64,000 nt of DNA from Watersipora subatra (Eukaryota; Bryozoa; Gymnolaemata; Cheilostomatida; Watersiporidae). Within the stretch, counting starts at the first letter, position 1, and every line of letters begins with the position of its first letter. The position numbers and the translations under genes were made by a program. Where the stretch lies: NCBI RefSeq assembly GCF_963576615.1, contig NC_088714.1, positions 5,828,001 to 5,892,000 on the forward strand. Direction: 5' to 3'. Below the pieces are notes generated by a model. The model worked only from the letters and a program-made list of their open reading frames with translations, searched no databases and was not told the origin of the DNA. This document shows positions 41,709 through 54,149 of this stretch, piece by piece.

Positions 41709-44700
41709 CTACAAAATGAAAACAATATATATTTATAATTTATAAATCCCGAAGGTACACCAACCAGAATAAGTGGTATGCAGTAGAAAAAAGAGATAAT
41801 TGCGGTAATCTATTAAAAGAATTTCTTCTGCCCTTTTGTCCCTATTCGGGGTAGACTAATCTGAAATATTGATTTGGTGGCGAAGGCAATTTTATGTCAG
41901 AAGCCTTCTCAGGTAACGCAAATAGCCTTTTTTGGGATTGAAACCTAAACCTGTCATTCACAGGTCAGGAGCTCTAAAGGACTAAGATTTGGCAAATCTT
42001 GATCTACTTAAAATACAATCTTTTGAGAACATTACAGAAATACTGGCAGAAAAGACCAGTACGACAACACAAAGTTGTAAATTTAATGTGACAAAAATGA
42101 ACTTGTTGATAACATTTAACATTAAAATGAACTTGGTATAACCACCCAAACAATGAAAGCTTCAATGTTAGTTTTCGCTCAGATCTGATATACAATAGAT
42201 TTATCAGCATCAAAGTATGTTTTTAACTTGTTCACATCACTGACTGATGGCTTTGCAATTGATAGTGCATGTAGCTTTACATGTGTTTTATTGATCTAAA
42301 TAGCAAATTGCTACAGATACATGTAGATATGTAAAACACATTTATAACTGAATGATGGCAGCATCTCTTGAGTTTTGTACCGATCATGATGATCACACCA
42401 GCAAAGAGAAATTTGCTATTACACTTTAAGTACTCCCTTTCGAGAGAAAAAATCCAATGAAACAAAAGTAACTGATGTGTTCTGTCTACAAGAAATATGA
42501 TGTAGGACAACTTTTGATAGTTTTGAATAGCATTTTCTTAGTTGCAAATTACTTATATATGTTTAGAAGGTATCTATTTTTCAAATACCAATATTAAATG
42601 AAAATTACAGTGCTTCATCAGCTTTAAAAGTAGAAATTATAGATGCAGAAATGGTTGTGGCCTATCAAAAACAATTTCACTCAAAGTAATAGAATCAAAA
42701 GTGTTTTGAATTAGACAACCTCCGCGCATAATAGCAGTCACCACATTTTCCATATCTGATACTTTTACAGAACTTTGTCTATAAGAATCTGAACCCTAAC
42801 AGAGTAAAAATGTTACAAATTGAATTATCGGTAAGATAAATTAGGTAGCCTATTTAGCATTAAATTATGCTATTAAATTTCTCCAATTGCATATTGGTAT
42901 GGTATACTTTCTATGATTATAAACTATGTCGGGTTTTTATTTAAATATTTCAAAAACAATTTGCGTTTAATACTGATAGCTTCCAAGTTAAAAAACACAA
43001 AAGAGTAAAAATTTTTTCAACTAGAAATATAAAAACATCTGGTTTTTGTTACATTAATTTTCATTTCAACTTAAGATAGAAGCATTGAGGTCGTATAGCT
43101 CATAAAAACCATAAGATGACATCAAGAAATACACAAACCGGTGCAACGCCAACTCAAATGTCCAAAATATACAACTATTAAAATGTTACTATACTGTTAA
43201 GTCCCAAAGAAAGCTTAACAACTTGCCATATAGTCCGATAAAGTTTAACCTTGTATGGAAACATCACCAAAACAAGTCTATACAAACAGGGAGTGATGCC
43301 AGATCGCAAGGTATACACCCAATACGAACAAACAACATGACGCCCAAGACATCAAAAAATCTAATAACTAGAAAAGCCACAGCAAGCAAATTAGAAATGC
43401 CAAAATGGAAGATATCTATCGCAAAAGATGAGTCAATCACCCTGCCAAAAAACTACCAAAAGAAATTAGACTTCCGCCAGACAAGACCTGAATGCCAGTA
43501 ATTAGTCACGAACTCCACCCTACATTTTTACATCACACACACCAGCTGGAGACTTATGCAAACAAGGTACCTCTAACACCTGACATAAATCATTGAACCT
43601 AACACTCAACCTACTTCCCACAGGCCAGCCTTCCCACATGCTAGACAACTATAAAAGAAAACTGCTCGAATGACTCATCCTCTTCTCCAAATGCCAGCAG
43701 AACTCTCTCTCTCTTTCCCGAAGGCCTGCTGAGGCTCTCTTCCTCTTTGCCTGCTGAGGATCTTTTTGAAGCCTGTGGAGTCCCCTCCATCATCAGCTCA
43801 TCCTCCTCTCTTTTACTATCTCAACTGCTGAGCCGCTATATTTAAGGACTGTCATGACTTTCGTTTGACTGTTGAGACATGCAGTCGTACGGGACCCAAC
43901 AAACGAACATGGACGATCGTTTGAGTAAGGATGTAACTTTTATTGGCTATTTTAACCTTTTGTCATCAATATTAGTTTTAGATTTTTTATATGTGTATTT
44001 TAATTCTTTGACTTATAGGATAGAGAAGTATCTTTTACCAGTAAATATCGGTATTGCTTGCAACAACTAAACACATTCACTAGTAGCTGAACCAGTAATA
44101 ATCAGATTAGTTCACACAAGCTACGCAAAAGTCCACAACTAAACATTGTCAAAATAGAATAAGATGACAAAGCGAATTTAACACTGATGATGTATATGGA
44201 TTCGGATTACTTCTGCATAACATAAATCTTCCATAAACGCTCACAACAACCTTATCAGTGATGCAAGTCTTAAATAAAACCAACGGCCAACCAAAAGGTT
44301 CATGGTTTTTTCGAGTATTTGCTGAATTCGTTTTGACGAATTCTACTTTTCTTATTACTGTTAGCGAAGAAACTGCTAGTATTTACTACCGTTATTACCA
44401 CGAAAACTGCAAAAGAATGTCATATAAGCTAGAGTTTTGAGAAAATAGTTGACAGGAAAGCTGAATGACATGAGAAGCAACGAATTTCAGATGAAGCCTT
44501 TCAGCATCTAAAATAATCTGAAATACAATTCATTTGTTTTATTTTGGAGATCATCGCAATGACACGTACAAAGAACTGATTGGACTGGAATCGCTGCAGA
44601 AGTTCTGTTTTACAATGATTGGCTCGCATGAGAGGAAGGGTACTGACTGCATAAAAATTATTTTTGTCTCGATTTTGATGTCTAGGTCATAACGAAGATG

Positions 44701-45310
44701 AGTTCTAATTGAAAGGGGCGACAAATCTTAAAAATGTATGTTGCGTTGTTTTCATAGTAAAATTGTCCATCCATATCGTCTTGAGTGACATAATACTGAA
44801 ATTAGTTTAAAGTAGGAAACTGTGTGTCTGAATGCTTTTTAAAGGCAATTGTTGAAAAACTGTGCATATTAGCCTATAATGCATTGTTAAAGTGATCAGG
44901 TAAAGGAAGTCCAGCCAGACTAGTTGATGGTTCGGCATAGTACAATAATAATGATTCAATATGAACCTGGTGATGCATCAATCATGATTTAATCTTATAT
45001 TGTAAATATTACAAATAATACTCACAGTCATCTGCAGTCTTTTTTTGGGTAATTATCTACTAGCTCTTTAGTGTTCTCTAGTCTGTCTATCTGTCTCCGG
45101 GCGGTTTGTCTTTGGAAACACATAGGGATTTAACAAGTTGTTTTTTGTGTTTTGTACAATTATTTTATCTTATGTACTATTTTCATTGAAAGTGAGTCAA
45201 ACAATGGCTTGCCTTTTAATGCCGTAAGGAAGGTTATAGCCGTTGAAGTAAAATCTACTCGACAAGGATAGACAACTCCCAACTCAAGAGCGAGTTCACG
45301 TAAACTCGAT
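41709..45310. other. Upstream region of SEL1L, no confident gene
   Basis: Should contain the SEL1L promoter and a non-coding first exon. About 43135-43900 is odd: A- and C-rich, with TATAAAAG at 43651 followed by a CT-rich stretch and TATATTTAAG at about 43838, resembling an LTR or promoter, and a Lys-rich 92-codon frame (43223-43501) without recognised similarity. No ER-stress element (CCAAT-N9-CCACG) was noticed. Confidence 0.35.
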
Positions 45311-45316
45311 GAGTTA

Positions 45317-46466
45317 ATGAACAGACTCGTGTGTGAGCCAAAAAATAGACTCGATGGTGAGCCGATAAACAGACTCGTGGGTGAGCCGATAAACAGACTC
45401 GTGGGTGAGCTGATAAACAGACTCGTGGGTGAGTCGAAAAATAGACTCGATGGTGAGCCGATAAATAGACTCGATGGTGAGCCGATAAACAGACTCAAGA
45501 GTGAGCCGATAAACAGACTCGATGGTGAGCCGATAAACAGACTCGAGAGTGAGCCGATAAACAGACTCGATGGTGAGCCGATAAACAGACTCAAGAGTGA
45601 GCCGATAAACAGACTCGAGAGTGAGCCGATAAACAGACTCGATGGTGAGCCGATAAACAGACTCGAGAGTGAGCCGATAAACAGACTCGATGGTGAGCCG
45701 ATAAACAGACTCGATGGTGAGCCGATAAACAGACTCGATGGTGAGCCGATAAACAGACTCGATGGTGAGCCGATAAACAGACTCGTGGGTGAGCCGATAA
45801 ACAGACTCGTGGGTGAGCTGATAAACAGACTCGTGGGTGAGCCGAAAAATAGACTCGATGGTGAGCCGATAAACAGACTCAAGAGTGAGCCGATAAACAG
45901 ACTCGATGGTGAGCCGATAAACAGACTCGATGGTGAGCCGACAAATAGACTCGATGGTGAGCCGATAAATAGACTCGATGGTGAGCCGATAAACAGACTC
46001 GATGGTAAGCCAATAAACAGACTCGAGAGTGAGCCGATAAACAGACTCGATGGTGAGCCGATAAACAGACTCAAGAGTGAGCCGATAAACAGACTCGATG
46101 GTGAGCCGATAAACAGACTCGATGGTGAGCCGATAAACAGACTCGATGGTGAGCCGATAAACAGACTCGATGGTGAGCCGATAAACAGACTCAAGAGTGA
46201 GCCGATAAACAGACTCGATGGTAAGCCGATAAACAGACTCACGAGTGAGCCGATAAACAGACTCGATGGTGAGCCGATAAACAGACTCGATGGTGAGCCG
46301 ATAAACAGACTCAAGAGTGAGCCGATAAACAGACTCGATGGTAAGCCGATAAACAGACTCGAGAGTGAGCCGATAAACAGACTCGATGGTGAGCCGATAA
46401 ACAGACTCGTGAGTGAGCCGATAAACAGACTTGTGGGTGAGCTGATAAACAGACTCGATGGTGTCT
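45317..46466. repeat. 24-bp satellite, about 48 units
   Basis: Unit AAACAGACTCGATGGTGAGC plus CGAT, with GATGG, GAGAG, AAGAG and GTGGG variants at one place. Because 24 is divisible by three, frames of 384-419 codons stay open on both strands (INRLDGEP, SLFIGSPS, ESVYRLTI). No start context, splice signals or unique flanking domain support a gene. Larger blocks recur, e.g. 45320-45450 and 45775-45870. Confidence 0.92.
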
Positions 46467-46479
46467 TTTCTCAATTATT

Positions 46480-47100
46480 ACACTCTAGTAAGCCAAGCGC
46501 AATAATTCTTGATGTTCGGTCAATAGCACTTATAGTGAATGCAGCTATGATATGCTGGCTAATATCACAATGCTAAAGTCAGAAACAGTGGCAAGAATTT
46601 TATACACTATTTGCTTTTGGCAATCAAGCAGAGCTATTGTAAAAAACGCAGCATCTTTATTGGTGTTATATCTCACAGTACCAAGCAGTAACACACCGAC
46701 AATGATAAAACTGACAGGTTATATAGCAGTCCCAGGGAAAAATCTGCAATGTATTGGCTGCACAGCAATTAGGTCAACCATTGCCACAATAACATATTTC
46801 GAATACAAAAATGATAACATTTGTTATTAACTAATCACACAATACGAGTATTAATAACTTTTTTAGTCTTTGTATAGTAACATGCAAATCCTAGAACAAT
46901 ATGATAATAAATGGTTAACATAAAAAAATGCTAGTGTAACACATACATATACTCTATATTGGACAAGTGTTAATCGTGCGCCTTATAAAATATGACCATT
47001 CAAATTTGTCTGAATTGCAACGAACGTAATATAGATCCATTGAGTCAGCAATTAGAAGCTGCCGGATTATAGGCTTAAAAACAACGTCATCAATTCTCTT
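46480..47100. other. Non-coding interval
   Basis: AT-rich; a 92-codon frame at 46552-46830 has no recognisable features. Confidence 0.5.
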
Positions 47101-47116
47101 ACGCATGCTGACTGTC

Positions 47117-47124
47117 TATAAATA
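47117..47124 (+). promoter_or_regulatory. TATA-like box
   Basis: TATAAATA upstream of the zinc-finger ATG; position alone supports it. Confidence 0.35.
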
Positions 47125-47164
47125 CAGGTACACACTGATTGACAGTTCATTCGCTTTTACAAGC

Positions 47165-47482
47165 ATGAAGCACTCGTGTACTTTTTGCGACTTTCTTTGC
47201 AACAAGGAGCGTGATTTACAGGGGCATGCTCGTGTACACAGACACTGCTGCTCCTCCTGTGATGAAGTGTTCACCACTCAGCCTCTCCTGCAAGCGCACA
47301 TCTCTGCTGAGCACCGAAGAACACAGTCTACCCAGACTGAACCTCAGAGATCGAGGGCGTGTTCACCCCGGCGCCCACACCATCACCGAGGGCAACGCTA
47401 CACAAGGCCGCGGCAGGACCGACGACCAAGTCGACGACGAGTCCAAGATCGTTCGCCCATCGGTAGACTCTATCAGGGATGA
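47165..47482 (+). CDS. Small intronless C2H2 zinc-finger protein
   Basis: ATG at 47165 in an open frame that begins at 47105. Two fingers: CTFCDFLCNKERDLQGHARV-H (C-X2-C-X12-H-X3-H) and CCSSCDEVFTTQPLLQAHIS-AEH (C-X2-C-X12-H-X4-H), then a short linker and a strongly basic Arg/Pro/His-rich tail (RRPHHHRGQRYTRPRQDRRP). About 105 residues. TATAAATA lies at 47117-47124, about 40 bp upstream of the ATG. A second frame (47211-47531) overlaps, and the tail might be frame-shifted from it (MIYRGML..., STEEHSLPRLNLRDRG). Family not recognised; a retroelement-encoded or retrocopied finger protein is possible. Confidence 0.45.
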   Translation: MKHSCTFCDFLCNKERDLQGHARVHRHCCSSCDEVFTTQPLLQAHISAEHRRTQSTQTEPQRSRACSPRRPHHHRGQRYTRPRQDRRPSRRRVQDRSPIGRLYQG

Positions 47483-47639
47483 CAGTGACCCTCTCGGGCT
47501 ACTGGACTTACCAGTCAAAATCAATTTCTGAGTGCCAGTAGTCCCACCAACCACCTTGGCCCTTCTCAGGGCCACCATTTCCATTTTAAGGGTTTTGTTT
47601 TGCGTCGACAATGGTGGAAACTCAGTGTCGTACTTATCA

Positions 47640-48780
47640 TGTACTTTTTTTATTACACCATTGGTGTAACTTTATGGGTCATTTACTAGACATACTATAA
47701 TAAAATTATTTAGGGCTGTTATGAATTTCAATATTGTCACACTTATTTTAAGAACAACCTGGTTTCGAAAGCTGATGTTTATCTTATCTTTGTTAAGAGA
47801 AACTTTAAGTATCATTTGAAAGAGGGTAAGTAACATGATGATGAAGCAAGTATGGTCTGCAAGCTTCTCCTATTAGTCATTGAGCCGATGGTGCTTGAGG
47901 TCTAAATCCTGTTAGCACACCTGCAGTGAAGCTTTTACATACTCCTCTAACTTGCTCCCTTTCTTTGCAATCTATCATTCACTTAATCTGTTCTTTCTTT
48001 TACATAATGTTATCTTTTTTGTATGGTAATGTTAGTGAATGGATCTGTGTATTAGGGGTTGTGCGGTAAATAACAGTCTGGTATTTATGCTCATATGCAT
48101 ACACGCGAGTTATTAATATATTACGCCTGTTTCAATCTTCATTCATTCCTATTTGCTGAGATGTGGATGGTTTCCTACTTAATTCTGAGGATCTCGGTGT
48201 AGTATGAGGGACAAGGTCAGAATGTGAAATATGAGGGCAGGGGTAAAGATCATAGCCACTGTTAGGACAATGGTGATTAAAAAAGCCTAACTAGAAATCC
48301 ACCAAGAACCGTTTAAGGTAGAGCATAAACTGATGTTTCTTTCTGCACACAAACATTCTGTATTCTAAATTTGTGTGCAATAATTGTTAACCTGAAATTA
48401 CACGCTTGTATAGTCTTTTTTTTTCTTTGTGCTAACACAATAATCCGTTTCTCACAAAGACAAAGACAACTAAAAAAGGAGAGCACGGCCAGACAGACAA
48501 AACTAATTAGGCAGCCACTTGGCAACATTTAGGCAAAGCAGAGGTGAGTGGCCAGAAATTTCGCAATAAAACTTGATATAACACTGTTTTAATTTACAAG
48601 GAATTAATACTGGATATAACACTGTATCGTTTGAATGATTAGCAGTTCATGACTTACAAAAATATTTTGGTAATACTCTAGAACGTAATTTATGCACTTT
48701 AAGCCATTTTCAAAACACTTGTTAAATTTTCTTGTTGTTGTAATGAAGTTCTACAAGCAAGCTTGCGTGTTTGTTGCATC
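47640..48780. other. Non-coding interval
   Basis: No exon or repeat recognised. A short inverted repeat TTACACCATTGGTGTAA lies at 47654-47670. Confidence 0.45.
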
Positions 48781-48787
48781 GTTGGTG

Positions 48788-49012
48788 TCATAATGACTAG
48801 TAACCTTGGCAGCACTGTACGCAATCAGTACGTCATAATGACTAGTATCCTTGGCAGCACTGTACGCAATCAGTACGTCATAATGACTAGTATCCTTGGC
48901 AGCACTGTACGCAATCAGTACGTCATAATGACTAGTATCCTTGGCAGCACTGTACGCAATCAGTACGTCATAATGACTAGTATCCTTGGCAGCACTGTAC
49001 GCAATCAGTACG
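48788..49012. repeat. 45-bp array, 5 units
   Basis: Unit GTCATAATGACTAGTATCCT then TGGCAGCACTGTACGCAATCAGTAC, nearly identical in all units except the first. 45 is divisible by three, giving open frames on both strands. Confidence 0.95.
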
Positions 49013-49148
49013 CATATGATTAACTTTTCTGCTACTAAATTAATGTCTTTGCAATGAAAAGGTTCCATATATACATGTAGGTATATGCTTCTCATGTTAA
49101 TAATGTTGAGGCATTGAAGTGACAATATTTTAGATAGAAAAGTAAACA

Positions 49149-49154
49149 TTTATT
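49149..49154 (-). terminator. Poly(A) signal AATAAA
   Basis: 143 nt after the stop of the candidate minus-strand gene; its only neighbour on that strand. Confidence 0.35.
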
Positions 49155-49296
49155 ATCAAAAATTAAATAGCAGAGGATTAAAAAGGGTCAGAACCAGAAA
49201 AAATTATAATCATAATAAAATAACTATAGCACACCCCTACAAAAATATTTAGATTCTTGTTATTTTTTCTGTAGTGGGTATAACTAATCAATTCTT

Positions 49297-52200
49297 CTAA
49301 TATTTGGGAGGTGGGGTGTCTTTTCCTGAAAGTTGAGTTGCCATCACAGCACCTCCTTCTTCTCCTTGCCTCAAATCTACCTATGTAACAAAAATCAGAT
49401 ACATATCAAAGACAATCACATACATATCATAGATTAGGGAATAGCCATGGGATATCACATATCATAGAGTAGGGAATAGCCATAGAATATCACATATCAT
49501 AGAGTAGGGAATAGCCATAGGATATCACATATCATAGAGTAGGGAATAGCCATAGGATATCACATATCATAGAGTAGGGAATAGCCATAGGATATCACAT
49601 ATCATAGAGTAGGGAATAGCCATAGAATATCACATATCATAGAGTAGGGAATAGCCATAGGATATCACATATCATAGAGTAGGGAATAGCCAAGGGATAT
49701 CACATATCATAGAGTAGGGAATAGCCATAGGATATCACATATCATAGAGTGGGGAATAGCCAAGGGATATCACATATCATAGAGTAGGGAATAGCCATAG
49801 GATATCACATATCATAGAGTAGGGAATAGCCATAGGATATCACATATCATAGAGTAGGGAATAGCCATAAAATATCACATATCATAGAGTAGGGAATAGC
49901 CATAGGATATCACATATCATAGAGTAGGGAATAGCCAAGGGATATCACAAATCATAGAGTAGGGAATAGCCATAGGATATCACATATCATAGAGTGGGGA
50001 ATAGCCAAGGGATATCACATATCATAGAGTAGGGAATAGCCATAGGATATCACATATCATGGAGTAGGGAATAGCCATAGAATATCACATATCATAGAGT
50101 AGGGATTAGCCATAGAATATCACATATCATAGAGTAGGGAATAGCCATAGAATATCACATATCATAGAGTAGGGAATAGCCATAGGATATCACATATCAT
50201 AGAGTAGGGAATAGCCATAGGATATCACATATCATAGAGTAGGGAATAGCCATAGAATATCACATATCATAGAGTAGGGAATAGCCAAGGGAGCTGGAGC
50301 AGAAGCTTTAAAGAAGATGCTAGCAACTACCGATGTGGCTACTATCAAATCTTTCATGGGACCGATTCGGTTTTACCACAAATTTCTACCAGATCTATCT
50401 ACAATTACTGTAATTGTCGATAGATCCGGTATAGATCTATCTACAATTACAGTAATTGTAGATACATCTGGTAGATCTATCTACAATTACTGTAATTGTA
50501 GATAGATCTGGTAGATCTATCTACAACAGTACCTCTCCAGAAGTTACTCGAGAAAGGAGAACAATGGCACTGGAATACGGAACAGCAGACTGCCTATTTG
50601 AAGCTAAAGGAGATGCTATGCAGCAACACGGTGTTGGCACACTTTGACCCTTCTTTGGATATTGGGATTTTTTGTGATGCATCAGACGTTGAGCTAGGAG
50701 CGGTACTTTTTCACCAATACAAAGATGGCAGTGAAAGACCAATTTCTCATGCTAGCAAAACACTGACCAATACTCAGAGAAGATACAGTCGAATTCAAAA
50801 GGAAGCTCTATCTATCATCTATGAACTAAACAAGTTTCACCAGTTTATCTATGGAAGGAAGTTCATCTTGGTGACAGATCACAAACCTCTACTAGCGCTG
50901 TTTGGACCAACTAAAGCAACCCCCGCTATGGCAGCAGACAGACTGGCAAGATAGGCTCTTACTCTCAACCAATATGACTATACCATTGTAAAATAGGAAA
51001 ACCTTTGAACATGGAAACGCAGATGCACTCTGTCGCTTACCCATTGAACATGATCACAAGTTTGATGGGGAGGAAGAAGGCAAAGATATTGACACAATAT
51101 GCACAATCAAACACAATGGAATACGGCTGAATCCAACAGATCCTGGTATTCCGAAGATAGAGACAGCTAAGGATTCTGTGCTCAGCACAGTGATGGGATA
51201 TCTGAAGGATGCAAAAAGATCTGAAAGAGCATGATGGCAACCAAGCTGGAATCATGACTAAAGGCTATTTTGTAAAAGACTTCAGGAAACTTGAGATGTC
51301 ATTGTCAGCTGATAGCAGATGCTTGATGTATGGAACAAGAGTTGTCATACCACTATCTCTACAAAGACAAGTTCTTCAACTTTTACATCTTGGACATTTT
51401 GGCATGCAGAGAATGAAGCAACTTGCTAGAACTGCTGTTTACTTGCCCAGGATGGATCAAGACATCACAGATACTGCACACCAATGCATTTCACACAATG
51501 AGCATCAAAACAAGCCTGATCGTCTACCAAATCACCCTTGGATGATGCCAGAAAAACCATGGAGCACGGTACACATCGACCATACAATTAACTTCATGGG
51601 AACCAACTGGTTGGTGTTAGTGGATGCCTACACAAAGTATCCATGTGTACATGCTACCACTTCAGTATCAACCAAAGCTACTACAGATTCACTCAAGAAG
51701 GACTTTGCTCACTTTGGATGTCCACATACCATAGTGTCTAATAATGGAACTACATTTACTTCTGAGGAACTTCAAGAATGGTGCAGAAATCGGGGCATCA
51801 TTCACCTGACAGAAGCACCATTCCATCCAGCCACCAGTGGAGCTGCAGAAAGGCTAGTTCAATCCTTCAAACAAGCACTCAATAAGTAGGATCTCTCAGC
51901 TCAGTCTGCTTTGCAAGAATTCTTGATGATGTATAGAAACACGCCACTGTCTTATGGTTACTCACCCAGTGAACTGCTGAATAGGAGACAAATCCGAAAA
52001 AAAGATCGATACATTACTGCCATCACCAGCTCACTTAATTCAAAGCAAACAGATGCAGGAGAACCGATCAACTGAAACAGTTCATCATTACACAGTGGAA
52101 ACACCATGCTATGCTTTATACTGTGGACCCAAAAGAGATAAACAGCCTAAATGGGTGAAAGCTGTTGTTATCAAAGCATTTAGCAGCAGAACAGTCAATG

Positions 52201-53264
52201 TTAGAGTACTACCCAGAGTACCAACTTGGAAGAGACATCTGGAACAGCTTTGTCCTAGACATATTTTACCAGAAGGGGCTGAACCACCTGCCGAAATACC
52301 AACTACTTCAAACAGTCTTCCAAAATCATAACCGTTGCCTGCAGCCACAGTACCAAAACCAAAAAGACGAAATCCAAGATTACCTAATGGCAATGAATAC
52401 AACAGGGACAATTCCAGACGCTCAAAGAGACAACCTAATTGCTGAAGTCACCCATACAACTTCAAGCTAGCAGAGAGGTATTAGGACATTACAATGGACA
52501 ATCAATGCATTACATAGTGAATGAAATTTACTATGTCATTATAGTATTATACATAGCTGATTATTTATGGAATAAGTTCATATAAAATTTACTTGCTGAA
52601 TGTATAGTTCAAGGATAATACTTATGCTATTTCAGCTCTCTATACATATATACTTGGGATGTCTTTTCATAATTCATTGTGAACTCAGTACTGAAATAAA
52701 AAACATTACAGTGAGAACACGACAAAATACATATCAGATACAATCACATACATATCATAGAGTTGTATCATAAATGATACAGCTCATATCATACGGAGTT
52801 GTATCATATACTTACATATAACTGGTAAAAATACTAAATACTGTGCATGCAGCCACACCCATCGCACCACCATCAACACTAAGACACTGGTGCTATTGAT
52901 GAAGTGTTTGTCTGTAGGTCTATCTGTCTGCTGTGAGTGTGATGCAAAGGCTTTATCATCAAAAATGTTAGCATCACTTGTACCCCCAAACAGCATAAAG
53001 TTCTTTTGAAGGTTGCGTGACATATACATGTACTGCAAGTTTAACTAACAGGCTAGCATATGGACCTTGGTTAATGAAGCAAGTGTTTGCTTTGAAAAAC
53101 CAAGGGCTAAAGCAAATAGAACTTATGTATTATAGTGGAAGTTCTTTATTGTCATTGAACTTAGTTGATGATCAACGTTTTCTGTCAAACAGCGACAAGC
53201 ACTTTTTCAGCAAACTAACATCTTTGACACCTCTAAGCTGCTGAGTGTACTTCTGATACACCAT
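49297..53264 (-). CDS. Possible small membrane-protein gene, three exons
   Basis: Candidate built from signals: exon 53220-53264 (ATG in GAGATGG context, reads MVYQKYTQQLRGVKD, donor GTTAGT), exon 52816-53032 (acceptor ACTTGCAG, donor GTAAGTATA; reads YMYMSRNLQKNFMLFGG to VVRWVWLHAQYLVFLPVI) and exon 49297-49376 (acceptor TAGGTAG; reads LRQGEEGGAVMATQLSGK, then DTPPPKY and stop). Phases agree, giving 113 residues with one hydrophobic segment near residues 70-86. An AATAAA follows at 49149-49154. The large intron holds the 35-bp array and the gypsy remnant. I do not recognise the product; the middle exon may include repeat-derived sequence. Confidence 0.3.
49425..50290. repeat. 35-bp array, about 25 units
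   Basis: Unit AGAGTAGGGAATAGCCATAG then GATATCACATATCAT. Blocks with private variants (GTGGGG, CCAAGGG) recur. It ends inside a unit (ATAGCCAAGGG) exactly where gypsy pol sequence begins. Confidence 0.95.
50290..52330 (+). pseudogene. Ty3/gypsy pol remnant (RT end, RNase H, integrase)
   Basis: Starts in the RT thumb (IKSFMGPIRFYHKFLPDLST), is interrupted by a hairpin repeat (50392-50525), then RNase H: IGIFCDASDVELGAVLFHQY and ILVTDHKPLLALFG, 50598-50954. Integrase 51209-51889: the zinc region has HLGHFG...C-ISH, lacking the second Cys; the core has VHIDHTINF, then IVSNNGTTF where the family has SDNG (catalytic Asp replaced by Asn), and SGAAERLVQSF. Stops lie at 50953, 51889 and elsewhere. 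The C-terminal part to about 52330 (VHHYTVETPCYALYCGPKRD) is the usual post-integrase domain. No LTRs seen; a dead fragment. Confidence 0.9.
50392..50525. repeat. 40-bp hairpin unit, about 3.3 copies, inside gypsy pol
   Basis: Each unit GATCTATCTACAATTACTGT-AATTGTAGATAGATC is an almost perfect palindrome followed by TGGTA. The first half is ordinary pol coding sequence (PDLSTI), so the unit looks like a coding segment joined to its own inverted copy and then amplified. Confidence 0.9.
52475..52815. other. Non-coding interval
   Basis: No gene. Short repeats of TATCATACG/GAGTTGTATCATA around 52745-52810 recall the adjacent 35-bp array. Confidence 0.45.
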
Positions 53265-53382
53265 CTCAAGGAAAGAGATACTGCGAGATGTCTTCTAAGC
53301 CTTCAAGCTTCTTTGCATGCTAAGTTACTTTAAACTTGAAGATCTCATTGCTAGTAACTCTAAACACTTACAGAGGAATAAG

Positions 53383-53475
53383 ATGGCGGACGGAGAGGGT
53401 CAACAGTTGGTTGTTTTCCGAAACAAATGGGTACCGTATATGGGACTCCATCTTTTTTCACATCTGCATGAATAA
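53383..53475 (+). CDS. Candidate gene start in strong Kozak context
   Basis: AAGATGGCGGAC is a textbook metazoan start. The frame reads MADGEGQQLVVFRNKWVPYM, then GLHLFSHLHE and a stop at 53475. A donor AATCAGTAAGT follows at about 53510. It could be a short upstream ORF, a first coding exon (donor GGTACC after RNKW), or chance. It lies 119 bp from, and divergent to, the candidate minus-strand start at 53264. Confidence 0.22.
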   Translation: MADGEGQQLVVFRNKWVPYMGLHLFSHLHE

Positions 53476-53809
53476 AACTTTGTTATCAAAGTTGCTGCAA
53501 GCAATGACAATCAGTAAGTTTTTGTTTAAATCAACCTATAAAAAACCTCAGTGAGCCTTGATGAAACTTTTACAAGTTTAATACTAGAACCATACCAACA
53601 TAAATGTTTTAGTATCACATTATTACATTGTTATAGTTTATATTCTCTTTTTTACAAGCTCAGTTGTGTGGAAACCTTTGCATTTCTTGTTTGTAATCAA
53701 TGTTACACAGCACTATAAATTAGCTGCAGTAAGCTTTTTCTGATTATGTACTTGTAACAAAAAGATACTAGCACCAGATAGGACAACCCTGATATACATT
53801 ATAAAAAAA

Positions 53810-53985
53810 AAACATATATATATATAATTATATATATAAGTATATATATGTATATTTTATATATATAAAAAATTATATATATTTTTTTTACATATGTATA
53901 AGTATATATATATATATATATATAATTATATATAAATAGATATATATATATTTATATATATACATGTATATATGTATAATATACT
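53810..53985. repeat. TA-rich microsatellite tract
   Basis: Broken (TA)n with ATTATATATA inserts. The sequence after it (GCTGTTTCGGCTATGGAAGC at about 54001) recurs in reverse at about 58120-58145 (GGCTTCAATAGCCGAAACAG), also beside (TA)n. Confidence 0.85.
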
Positions 53986-54149
53986 CATGCTTCAGACAGA
54001 GCTGTTTCGGCTATGGAAGCCTCATTAGTGCAGCTCAGAGCAGGCAAGGGAGACAAATCCCATTGCCAATGGGAGTTTATATATACAAATTGTTTTCTCA
54101 CCTATATATCCTCACATATATATATCCTCACATATATCAATCTGCTGCT

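Noticed and set aside
45160..46576. Three frames of 384-419 codons
   Set aside because: Caused by a 24-bp period without stop codons; no start context, splicing or domains.
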